From Actinomycetota bacterium (GTDB lineage Bacteria; Actinomycetota; Actinomycetes; JACCUZ01), in assembly GCA_030841195.1 (NCBI GenBank), contig JAVEDA010000180.1, positions 1-15,735 on the forward strand: 15,735 bases of DNA. Direction: 5' to 3'. Position 1 is the first letter of the stretch. Each line of letters starts with the position of its first letter. Positions 6,264-14,187 of the stretch are shown here, in pieces. Below the pieces are notes generated by a model, which worked only from the letters and a program-made list of their open reading frames with translations, was not told the DNA's origin and made no database searches. The position numbers and the translations under genes were made by a program.

Positions 6264-9200
6264 ATGCCTGCTCCGCTCGCGCCCCTTGTCAGCGTCGTGG
6301 TGCCCATGTTCAACGTCGAGCGCTACCTCCTGGACTGCCTCGATTCCCTGGCGGGCCAGACGCTGCGCGACCTCGAGGTGGTCCTGGTCGATGACGGCTC
6401 GACGGACTCCACTCCCTCGATCGCCGCGGCCTTCGCCGCCCGGGACAACCGTTTCGTGCTCGTGCGGCAGCCGAACAGGGGCCTCGGTCAGGCCAGGAAT
6501 GCCGGCGCCGACCGGGCCACCGGTGAGTACCTGGCGTTCGTCGACAGCGACGACATGGTCACCAGCAACGCCTACCGACTTCTCGTCGACTCGCTCGCCC
6601 GCACCGGATCCGACTTCGCCACCGGCAACTACCACCGTCTGACGAGCGTCGGCACCAGGCAGGCCGGGATGGTCTTCACCGCCTTCAACGCGAACCGTCC
6701 GCGCACCCACGTGTCGAAGCACCCAGCCCTCCTCAACGACCGGACGGCTTGGAACAAGCTGTTCCGCCGCTCGTTCTGGGACGAACACGGGTTCCGGTGG
6801 CCGGAGGGTGTGCTCTACGAGGACATCGCGGTCACGCTTCCGGCTCATGTTCTCGCGCAGAGTGTGGACGTCATCCGGGATCCTGTGTACCTCTGGCGTG
6901 CACGGGTCGGCGACGCGGCGTCCATCACGCAGCGCCGGACCGAGCCGCGCGCGATCCGCGACAGGTTCCGGGCGGTCGACCTGGTGAGCCGCTTCCTCGA
7001 CGAGCGCGGTCAGCACCACCTCAAGGACCTCTACGACCGCTCGGTGGCCGCCCAGGACTTCCGGTACTTCCTCCAGCACCTCGACGAGGCGGACGACGAG
7101 TTCCGAGTCCTGTTCCTGGACCTCGCGAACGACTTCTTCGACCGTTCCGCCCCGGACGTGTTCGACGGCCTCCGCTCGCTCGAGCGGCTGGAGTGGCACC
7201 TGCTGCGCCGGCGTCTCCTGCCCGAGCTTCTCGAGGTGCTCCGCTTCGAGAAGGCCGGCGAGGCTGCCTGGACTCCCGTCGTGCGGCACGGTCGGAAGAT
7301 CTATGGCGACTATCCGTTCCGCGGTGAGGACGACCTCAAGGTGCCGTCAGAGATCTACCGGCTCGGCAAGGACGAGCTCCCGATGCCCGCGACGATCGAG
7401 GACGTCTGGTGGACCGGCGACACCCTGCGGCTCTCGGGATATGCCTACATCGCCTTTCTGGGCTTGCCCAGCGCTCGCTCCGGCCGGATTCGGCTCACGC
7501 TCGAGGAGTCCGGCCATCCGGACAGCGTCGTTCCCCTGACCGTTCGCCGGATCCGGCGCCCGGACGTCACAGACACGGCTCCGGACGGCGTCACCAACTA
7601 CGACTGGTCCGGCTGGGAGGCCTCGGTTCCGGCGAGCAGCCTGCGCCGGGAGGGACGGTTCAGGACCGGGAGCTGGCGCCTACGCGTCGAGGTGCGGGCG
7701 CGCGGTGTCACCCGCCGTCGATGGTTGTCGGCCACCGAGCCAGGTCACGCGCGGCACCCCGGCTGGCGGACAGTGGGTGCGGCGCGCATCATCCCCACGA
7801 CAGCGTCCGGCAACTTCGGCGTAGAGGTGGCGGGGGAGCCGGCCGCGGTGGACAGTGCCCGGCTGGATGGCACGGTGCTCGAGCTGACGGGGGTTGTGGC
7901 CGGACGCCGGATCGATCCGGCGCACTCGTCGCTGCGCGTCGCTCGTGAGGACGGCACGTCCTCGGTCGAGGTGCCTGTGGCGACCGCCGGTCCCGTCCAG
8001 CACGGGCAGACTCCGTTCGTCACCCGGTTGGACGTCACGGCGCTCGATCGGCGGTCCGTCGGCGAGCCGATGTCTCCGAGCGCCCCCGTCGACGGCGACG
8101 AGATCTGGGAGCTTTCACTGGTTCCCGATGCCTCGGGCGCGCGCATCCCTTTGTCCGCCGGGGGTTCCATGCCGAGGCCGCGCCTCGCGCTGGCAGGATC
8201 CGAGCTGCTCCTGCAGGTGACGAGGACCGGGCGGCTCCGGGTCGTCGACCGCCTTCCCTCGCCTGAGGTCGGAGCCCTCTCCTGGGGCGACGACGGTGCC
8301 ATCGAGATCTCCGGACGGTACGCAGGGCAGACCGGGCAGCTGACGGACCTCGTGCTGATCGAGGCCGAGAGGGCCGTCTCGCTCACCGTGCCGATGACCC
8401 GTGACGGCGACCTCTTCACCGTCACGTTCCGTCCGGCGTCGATGGTGACTCCAGGCGGACTGCTTCCCCTCGACGAGGGCGAGTGGGGCCTCTGGGCCCA
8501 GGCCGCCGACCGCGCGACAGGGCCGGTCCGGGTGAAGGTCGACCAGGCGACCCAGGGCACGTTGCCCAAGGGCCGGCTCGACGGGTGGCGGAACGTGACC
8601 CTGCTCGAGATGGACGTCGACTGCTTAGCCCTCGAGGTCTCGGCCGCCCTCCCGGCCAGCGAGCGGGCTCGCGGTGGCCAGCGTCGTCTCAGGTCGGCGG
8701 ACTACCCTGCCTATCTTCGGCTTCCCCTGCGCGACCAGGTACTCATCGACGGTCATGGAAGGGGCCGCTACGGAGTCGACGCGCGGGCCGTGCACGAGGA
8801 GCTCGCCGCGCGGGGCGCCGGCCTCGAGGTGGTGTGGACGACGGAAGAAGGAGCCGTTGCCGCACCTGCCGGAGCGCGAGCCGTACCGAGGCACGGCCGG
8901 GAGTGGTACGAGGCGTTTGCCCGATCCAGGTACGTCGTGATGAGCGACCTGCAGGGTGTGCCCGACCTGGCTACCCGGCCAGGTCAGACGGTGCTCCAGA
9001 CCTGGCACGGCGTACCGGTCACGGCGATCGGGCTGGATGACCATCGGGCCGGCACGAGGCTGGGCAGGGGCTGGCAAGACCGGGTCCGGCGCGAAGCTGC
9101 CCGCTGGGACGTTGTGGTGTCAGCCGGCCCGGCCGCCACCCCGGTGTTGAGGCGGGCCTTCGACCCGAGCGGGAGGATCGTCGAGACCGGACTGCCGCGG

Positions 9201-9794
9201 CACGACCTCCTGTGCTCGGACCAGCTCGTCGAGAGCCGGGCAGCGAGAGCGGCGGCGGCGCGGGAGAACTTCGGGATCGGCGTCGATCAACGCGTGGTGC
9301 TCTGGGCTCCTGCGTCCCGGTCCGAGCGGCAGGCCGGTCGGCTCGACCTGAGCGCGCTGGCCCGCGCGCTGGGTGATGACCACGTGCTGGTCGTCCGCCC
9401 GCACCCCAAGGCCCGCGACGGCGTCGCCGGTGCCGACGGTCGGAAGGTGATCGATGCCTCGTGGGTCGGGGACGTCCGGGACCTGCTCTTGATCGCGGAT
9501 GTGCTGGTGACCGACTACTCCTCTTTGTTCGTCGACTTCGCGCTCACCGGGCGCCCGATGGTCTTCTTCACCCCCGACCTCGACCGCGTCCGGAACCGGC
9601 TCTACCTCGCACTCGATGATCTGCCCGGCGCCATCGTGACCGTTTCCGCCGAACTCGGGGCAGCGATCGTCGCCGCGCCAGAGTGCAGGGGCAGCCATGA
9701 CACGGCGTACCGGAGTCTGGTCCGGACCCACCTGCCGCGCGCAGACGGCAGAGCCAGCAGCCGAGTTGTCGACGCCATGCTGGGTCAAGCATGA
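6264..9794 (+). CDS. Two-domain GT2 glycosyltransferase / CDP-glycerol glycerophosphotransferase (TagF-like)
   Basis: This 1176-residue cytoplasmic or membrane-associated enzyme probably builds a teichoic-acid-like surface polymer. The N-terminal GT2 (GT-A fold) domain, about 1-250, has VVVPMFN, DDGSTDS (43-49), the metal-binding DSDD (94-97) and an ED pair (186-187) at the catalytic base position. A long middle region (about 380-765) looks like three beta-rich repeats. The C-terminal part (about 780-1170) is a TagB/TagF-type glycerophosphotransferase with TWHGVP (H915), RPHPK (H1047) and TDYSS (1083-1087); in TagF the two equivalent histidines are catalytic. ATG 6264 follows GAGG by 4 nt; the in-frame ATG at 6213 lies inside operator C and was rejected. 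Residue 788 is a TTA codon, very rare here. It is coupled to a sulfotransferase by ATGA. Confidence 0.9.
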   Translation: MPAPLAPLVSVVVPMFNVERYLLDCLDSLAGQTLRDLEVVLVDDGSTDSTPSIAAAFAARDNRFVLVRQPNRGLGQARNAGADRATGEYLAFVDSDDMVTSNAYRLLVDSLARTGSDFATGNYHRLTSVGTRQAGMVFTAFNANRPRTHVSKHPALLNDRTAWNKLFRRSFWDEHGFRWPEGVLYEDIAVTLPAHVLAQSVDVIRDPVYLWRARVGDAASITQRRTEPRAIRDRFRAVDLVSRFLDERGQHHLKDLYDRSVAAQDFRYFLQHLDEADDEFRVLFLDLANDFFDRSAPDVFDGLRSLERLEWHLLRRRLLPELLEVLRFEKAGEAAWTPVVRHGRKIYGDYPFRGEDDLKVPSEIYRLGKDELPMPATIEDVWWTGDTLRLSGYAYIAFLGLPSARSGRIRLTLEESGHPDSVVPLTVRRIRRPDVTDTAPDGVTNYDWSGWEASVPASSLRREGRFRTGSWRLRVEVRARGVTRRRWLSATEPGHARHPGWRTVGAARIIPTTASGNFGVEVAGEPAAVDSARLDGTVLELTGVVAGRRIDPAHSSLRVAREDGTSSVEVPVATAGPVQHGQTPFVTRLDVTALDRRSVGEPMSPSAPVDGDEIWELSLVPDASGARIPLSAGGSMPRPRLALAGSELLLQVTRTGRLRVVDRLPSPEVGALSWGDDGAIEISGRYAGQTGQLTDLVLIEAERAVSLTVPMTRDGDLFTVTFRPASMVTPGGLLPLDEGEWGLWAQAADRATGPVRVKVDQATQGTLPKGRLDGWRNVTLLEMDVDCLALEVSAALPASERARGGQRRLRSADYPAYLRLPLRDQVLIDGHGRGRYGVDARAVHEELAARGAGLEVVWTTEEGAVAAPAGARAVPRHGREWYEAFARSRYVVMSDLQGVPDLATRPGQTVLQTWHGVPVTAIGLDDHRAGTRLGRGWQDRVRREAARWDVVVSAGPAATPVLRRAFDPSGRIVETGLPRHDLLCSDQLVESRAARAAAARENFGIGVDQRVVLWAPASRSERQAGRLDLSALARALGDDHVLVVRPHPKARDGVAGADGRKVIDASWVGDVRDLLLIADVLVTDYSSLFVDFALTGRPMVFFTPDLDRVRNRLYLALDDLPGAIVTVSAELGAAIVAAPECRGSHDTAYRSLVRTHLPRADGRASSRVVDAMLGQA

Positions 9795-10918
9795 GCGTCC
9801 AGGCGTTGCCAGCAGCCGACGCCGCATCGACGCGACGGCTGGTGCTCGTCGCTGGGGTCGGCCGCAGCGGAACCAGCGTGTTCACCACGATCCTCACGAC
9901 TGCGGGCTTTCACGTGCCCCAGCCCGAGGTGGTCGCCGACCCCACCAACCCGAAGGGGTTCGGCGAGTCACGCTGGGTTGTCGACTTCCACCGGCGGCAG
10001 CTGCGCGCGCGCCGGGTGTCGGTCTGGGACTCGAGGCCTTCGGCGTGGGCGGACACCGCCCGAGCAGCTGAGGACACCGCCACCTTGGCCGAGCTGACGG
10101 CCTGGTTGAAGGTCCAGTTCGTCGGCCGGTACGCCGTCGTGGTCAAGGACCCGCGGGTCGGCTGGTTCCTGCCGTTGTGGGAGAGGGCCGCGCGCGACAT
10201 CGGCGTGGAGGTGTCGTTCGCCACCATGCTGCGACATCCAGCCGAAGCGGTGAGCAGTGCCGTCACGTCTTACGGGGACTGGCAGTCGGCGGCGAGCCGG
10301 ACCGCCTCATGGCTGAACATCATGTTGGAGACCGAGCTCGCCACCCGAGGCAAGCCGCGGGTCTTCGTCCGGTACGACGCCCTGCTCGCAGACTGGCCGG
10401 CAGAGCTCACCCGCGCCGGACAGGAACTCGGAGTGCCTGCGCTCCTGCACGTGGACGCCGCTGCTCGCGCTGCCATCGACGCCCTGGTCGACCCCACCCT
10501 GCATCGGCAGAAGGTGGGCTTCGCCGACCTCGACGTACCCGCCTCCGTCGAGCAGCTGGCGGCGGCCGCCTGGTCCGAGCTGCTGGCTCTGACGGCTCCC
10601 GCGGGCGACGGTCCGGCCGTGTGGGTCGGGCTGGACGAGTGCCGCCAGGCTTACCGGTCGTTCTACGCGGACGTTGAGTCGATCGCCCAGTCCTCGTTGC
10701 ACGCACTGCGGTCGGAGGGGGGCGGCGCGCCGAGCGTCGGTCGCGTCGGCCGATCGCTATCAGATGGTCCCGGAACCGCGGCCGGGGGCGGCGCCGATGC
10801 CCTCATCCGGGTGGCGGAGCGGTTCGTTCCCCGGACGATGCTGCAACGGGTGCCGCCCGTCTGGCGGTCGCGACTTATACGCGCCGCCAACCGGGCGGGA
10901 CGGCTGATCCGGCGCTAG
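9791..10918 (+). CDS. Sulfotransferase family protein, coupled to the TagF-like gene
   Basis: This 375-residue protein would move sulfate from PAPS to an acceptor. The 5'-phosphosulfate loop is VAGVGRSGTSVF (20-31). KDPR (119-122) and the 3'-phosphate region MLRHPAEAVSSAV (146-158, with R148 and S155/S156) fit cytosolic-type sulfotransferases, and VFVRYDALLADWP (191-203) corresponds to the usual RYEDL segment. A basic tail ends the protein. Its ATG overlaps the stop of the polymerase gene (ATGA, 9791-9794), so the two are almost certainly co-translated under operator C. This suggests that the acceptor is the polymer or its precursor, but that is inference. Its TAG stop shares bases with the stop of the convergent gene (CTAG, 10915-10918). 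Confidence 0.87.
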   Translation: MSVQALPAADAASTRRLVLVAGVGRSGTSVFTTILTTAGFHVPQPEVVADPTNPKGFGESRWVVDFHRRQLRARRVSVWDSRPSAWADTARAAEDTATLAELTAWLKVQFVGRYAVVVKDPRVGWFLPLWERAARDIGVEVSFATMLRHPAEAVSSAVTSYGDWQSAASRTASWLNIMLETELATRGKPRVFVRYDALLADWPAELTRAGQELGVPALLHVDAAARAAIDALVDPTLHRQKVGFADLDVPASVEQLAAAAWSELLALTAPAGDGPAVWVGLDECRQAYRSFYADVESIAQSSLHALRSEGGGAPSVGRVGRSLSDGPGTAAGGGADALIRVAERFVPRTMLQRVPPVWRSRLIRAANRAGRLIRR

Positions 10919-13002
10919 CGATGGTCAGCAGGTGCGGGCCACAACCGCAGCACCACGCGCTCTGCTGCCCGGCCGTCCTCGAGGGCGCAGAACTTCTGCC
11001 GGAAGGCACGTCTCAGTGCCGCGCTGTCGGCATCTTCCGCGCGGCCGGAACGGAGCGCCTCGACCAGCTCGTCCTGCGTCCTTGTCACCGAGCCGGGGGG
11101 CGCAGCCATGAGGTCGAAGTAGGTGCCCCGCTCCCGGGCGTACGTCTCCCAGTCCGGGGCGTAGATGACGATCGGCCGGTCGAGCACCGCGTAGTCGAAC
11201 ATCAGGGAGGAGTAGTCCGTGATCAGGAGGTCGGAGGCGATCGCCAGATCCTCGATCGACGGGTGTGCCGCGACGTCCAGCACTCGGTTGCTGTCCCCGG
11301 TCGCGACCGCCGCGTCGCGGTAGAAGTAGTGGGCCCGCACCAGGACGACGTAACCAGAGCCGAGCCGCTCGGCGAGGTCGTCGACGTCGAGCAGCGGCAC
11401 GTACTCCCGCTCGCTCTCCCGATGAGTGGGCGTATAGAGCACCACCTTCTTCTCGGCTCCGATGCCGAGCCCGGCTCGCACCCGCTCCTTGTGCTCCGGC
11501 CTCGCCGTGGCCAGCACGTCGTTGCGGGGGTAGCCGGTCTCCAGGCTCTCGTACGTGCCGCTGGGGTAGACGCGCTCCCAGATCTCGGTGGTGAACTCGT
11601 TGGCCGAGATGCTGTAGTCCCACCGCTGGACCCGCTTCATCAGCCGCCGGAGGTTAAGGCCCATGCCTCTGTTTCGGGCGTTGACCAGGTCCAGGCCCAT
11701 GGTCTTGAGCGGGGTGCCATGGTGCGTCTGAAGGTGCACCTGGCCCGGCCGCTTCACGACATCGTTGGGAAAGTTGACGTTGTTCACGAAGTACGTGGCG
11801 CGCGCCATCGCCCGGTAGTACGGAAGGCTTCCCTCGACGACGTAGTCGATCCCGGATGGCAGCGATGCCTCGTTCCCTGGCTTCACCACCCAGACGCCGC
11901 GGAGCCACGGCGCCAGGTCCCGTGCCTTCTCGTAGATGGCGCGGGGGTTGCACGAGTACGCGGCGCCCCAGTAGGCCGAGAACACGGCAAGGTGAGGGTC
12001 CAGGGGTCCTCTCCGCAGTCCCGCGTAGGCGAGCTCGGCCGCGCCAGCCGTCAGACCGCTCCGGCTCCGCGGCACCTTGCGGACCACGCGTCGCACGGTG
12101 TGCCGCACGGGGACCTGCGACCGCAGGACCGTCCGGTACAGCCGGTAGCTGCCGGTCCCGATGGCTCGTCGTACCAGCCGGGAGGAGGCATCCGCCGGCT
12201 GCGGCAGGTCGCCGCCATGAGTGTGCACGCTGCGCGACATCTGGTGGAAGTACTCCACCCGCCGCGACTTCTCCACGCCGGTCAGCAGCCGCTGCTGCTC
12301 GGCGATCATGGCGGTGAGCAGGTCCGCCTTCGCGCTGACGCTCCCCCCGGCGTCGGCGAGCTCCGCGAAGGCCCGGTCGAAGGCGGCGAACACCACCCAC
12401 GGGTCGCTGTCGGACCAGGCGTCGGTGACCCGGGCCGGAAGCAGTCGGTGTACGACGACGGCCGGCTCGAGCCGCTCGACCCGGGCGCCGCGGCCGAGTA
12501 CGGCCACGGCGAGCGGCAGGTCGCTGAGGTCATCACCCGCTGGGCGGTCCAGGCTGAGGATGTGGTCGCGGCGAACGATCCGGTCACGCATCGCCGGTCG
12601 CTGCCCGAGGGGCGCGACCTGACGCTGAACTCCGAAAATGTCGCGCTCGGCCTCGGCGACCAGCAGCACGTCGGGCCGCGATGCGAGTGCCGAGCTCACC
12701 AGCCGGAGCGCGTCCAGCAGGAGGAAGTCGGCGGCGTCCATGAACCACACGTAGTCCCCCCGGGCCATCTCGAGACCGATCTCGCGGGACGCTGCGGTCC
12801 CGCGATGGGTGTCGGACGAGAACAACCGCACTCGCGAGTCGTCCCGCGCCACCTCCGCGACGACGCGCGGCCCGTGGTCGCGAGACGCGTCGTCGACGAC
12901 GATCACGTCGAGATCTGCCAGGCCCTGATCAAGCAGGGAACGAAGGCACGGGCGGACCCAAGCCTGGTGCCTGCGGACGACCAGGACGACGCTCAGCAGC
13001 AC
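10915..13002 (-). CDS. Second GT2-like / CDP-glycerol glycerophosphotransferase protein (shorter form)
   Basis: A 695-residue relative of the large polymerase. The N-terminal GT2-like domain (about 1-250) keeps VIVVDDASRD (33-42), but the DxD region reads FMDAAD (87-92), not the usual DSDD, so this half may be inactive or differ in metal use. A basic linker (about 275-340) leads to a C-terminal TagF-type domain with THHGTP (H428 is the likely catalytic histidine), VRAHY (H558) and ITDYSS (594-599). The three beta repeats of the larger protein are absent. The start is uncertain: GTG 13002 gives a normal GT2 beginning but no Shine-Dalgarno sequence is visible; GTG 13026 is in frame too. It converges on the first sulfotransferase and diverges from the second. 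Confidence 0.86.
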   Translation of the reverse strand: MLLSVVLVVRRHQAWVRPCLRSLLDQGLADLDVIVVDDASRDHGPRVVAEVARDDSRVRLFSSDTHRGTAASREIGLEMARGDYVWFMDAADFLLLDALRLVSSALASRPDVLLVAEAERDIFGVQRQVAPLGQRPAMRDRIVRRDHILSLDRPAGDDLSDLPLAVAVLGRGARVERLEPAVVVHRLLPARVTDAWSDSDPWVVFAAFDRAFAELADAGGSVSAKADLLTAMIAEQQRLLTGVEKSRRVEYFHQMSRSVHTHGGDLPQPADASSRLVRRAIGTGSYRLYRTVLRSQVPVRHTVRRVVRKVPRSRSGLTAGAAELAYAGLRRGPLDPHLAVFSAYWGAAYSCNPRAIYEKARDLAPWLRGVWVVKPGNEASLPSGIDYVVEGSLPYYRAMARATYFVNNVNFPNDVVKRPGQVHLQTHHGTPLKTMGLDLVNARNRGMGLNLRRLMKRVQRWDYSISANEFTTEIWERVYPSGTYESLETGYPRNDVLATARPEHKERVRAGLGIGAEKKVVLYTPTHRESEREYVPLLDVDDLAERLGSGYVVLVRAHYFYRDAAVATGDSNRVLDVAAHPSIEDLAIASDLLITDYSSLMFDYAVLDRPIVIYAPDWETYARERGTYFDLMAAPPGSVTRTQDELVEALRSGRAEDADSAALRRAFRQKFCALEDGRAAERVVLRLWPAPADHR

Positions 13003-13029
13003 CGGATGGACGCTACCCGACCCCACACC

Positions 13030-13036
13030 GAAGGAG
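13030..13036 (+). promoter_or_regulatory. Shine-Dalgarno sequence fixing the start of the second sulfotransferase
   Basis: GAAGGAG lies 6 nt before GTG 13043 and leaves only about 40 bp between the divergent start codons, so both promoters must be packed together or lie inside the opposite gene. Confidence 0.7.
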
Positions 13037-13042
13037 ACTCGC

Positions 13043-14134
13043 GTGTCCAACGCCACCGGCAACGCAGCACACAACGGAGGGCCGATCTTCATCGTCGGGC
13101 CGATGGGTTCCGGTACCACGCTGATGCGTCTCATCGTGGACAGCCACGAGAACATCGCGATCGCCCAGGAGACCAGCATCATGCGGGCCTACCTCGCCCA
13201 CAAGTGGATACCGTTCCATCGCCACGGGGGAGACTGGTACGGCCGGCTGGGGTGGTCGGACGACGAGCTCGACGTGCGGGTGCAGGAGTTCTACTCGGGC
13301 ATGTTCGAGCGTTTCGCGGCCGGTCAGGGCAAGCGGCGCTGGGGTGACAAGACGCCCTGGCACGCCTGGCACCTCCGGGAGCTCGGGAGGGTCTTCCCGG
13401 AGGCCGTGTTCATCGCGATGGTCCGCCAGCCGGGAGCCGTGGCGAGCTCGGTGTCGGAGCGGTTCCGGCAGACCTGGGGCGGCGCTGTGACGCACTGGGT
13501 CAACACGACGACGGAACAGGTTCAGCGCGGCATCGAGCTCGGGGACCGTCTCCTCCTGGTGCGCTACGAGGACCTGGTCACCGACCCCGGGACGACCTTG
13601 CGAGAGGTCTTCGGCTGGCTCGACGAGCCGTGGTCAGACCGGTTGCTCGAGCACGAGAAGGTACACGCCGAGCGCGGGACGGCGAAGAAGGTCGAAGGCG
13701 CCAGTCGCTCGGACAAGCCGATCGCGACCGATCGGGTCGCGGCCTGGACCGAGGGCAAGACCGAGCAGCAGCTCACCGTGCTCACCGAGCGAGCCGGCAG
13801 GCTTGCCCGGGTCTACGGCTACGAGGTGCGGGAGGCGGATGTGCTGGAGCCGATGACGGTTCCCGGTTCGCCACGGCAGAAGACGTTGACCGGAACCGAG
13901 CTGGCCGCCCGTACGGCACTGTTTCCCGGGCTCGAAGCGGAGCTCGCGCGCGACATCACGCCATGGGCGGGCAACCGAATGCTCACCCCCGACGCATTCG
14001 GGATCCTGAAGGGAGAGGGTCGACGGCCCGTCACACCGCAGCGTGCTCACCGACCCACAGGTTCCCTCGCCGCGAGAAGGGTTCGCGGAGCCGCCCGCCG
14101 CCTGCGATCACGACTGACGGACCAGCGAGACTGA
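13043..14134 (+). CDS. Sulfotransferase family protein (second copy)
   Basis: A 363-residue PAPS-dependent sulfotransferase-like protein. It has the phosphosulfate loop IVGPMGSGTTLMRL (17-30), DKTPWH (102-107), the 3'-phosphate region MVRQPGAVASSV (126-137, with R128 and S135/S136) and RYEDLVTDPG (174-183). This arrangement matches the large Sulfotransfer_1/3 group more closely than the first copy does, and the two proteins show little similarity outside the motifs. The C-terminal 60 residues are basic and probably disordered. GTG 13043 is supported by GAAGGAG 6 nt before it. It diverges from the second TagF-like gene, so each polymerase-like gene in the window has a sulfotransferase beside it. 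The acceptor is unknown; a surface glycopolymer is a reasonable guess. Confidence 0.87.
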   Translation: MSNATGNAAHNGGPIFIVGPMGSGTTLMRLIVDSHENIAIAQETSIMRAYLAHKWIPFHRHGGDWYGRLGWSDDELDVRVQEFYSGMFERFAAGQGKRRWGDKTPWHAWHLRELGRVFPEAVFIAMVRQPGAVASSVSERFRQTWGGAVTHWVNTTTEQVQRGIELGDRLLLVRYEDLVTDPGTTLREVFGWLDEPWSDRLLEHEKVHAERGTAKKVEGASRSDKPIATDRVAAWTEGKTEQQLTVLTERAGRLARVYGYEVREADVLEPMTVPGSPRQKTLTGTELAARTALFPGLEAELARDITPWAGNRMLTPDAFGILKGEGRRPVTPQRAHRPTGSLAARRVRGAARRLRSRLTDQRD

Positions 14135-14187
14135 CCTCACCTCGCGTGGTCAGGTGGCGTTCAGGGCGGGTGGGAAAGCCTGACGGT

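Noticed and set aside
5952..7289. 445-codon minus-strand open frame across the phosphoesterase/polymerase junction
   Set aside because: It lies opposite two genes with strong family motifs and spans their promoter and operator; its composition is that of a reverse-strand shadow.
13003..13042. Looked for a fourth BlaI-type operator in the divergent sulfotransferase gap
   Set aside because: No CTAC-N7-GTAG or near match is present.
10921..13347. 808-codon open frame on the plus strand opposite the second polymerase-like gene
   Set aside because: It is antisense to a gene with clear catalytic motifs, has shadow composition (rich in Arg, Gly, Val, His) and no recognisable domain.
14131..14153. 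Possible terminator after the second sulfotransferase
   Set aside because: CTGACC and GGTCAG can pair, but the stem is 6 bp with an 11-nt loop, overlaps the stop codon and has no U-tract; too weak to call.
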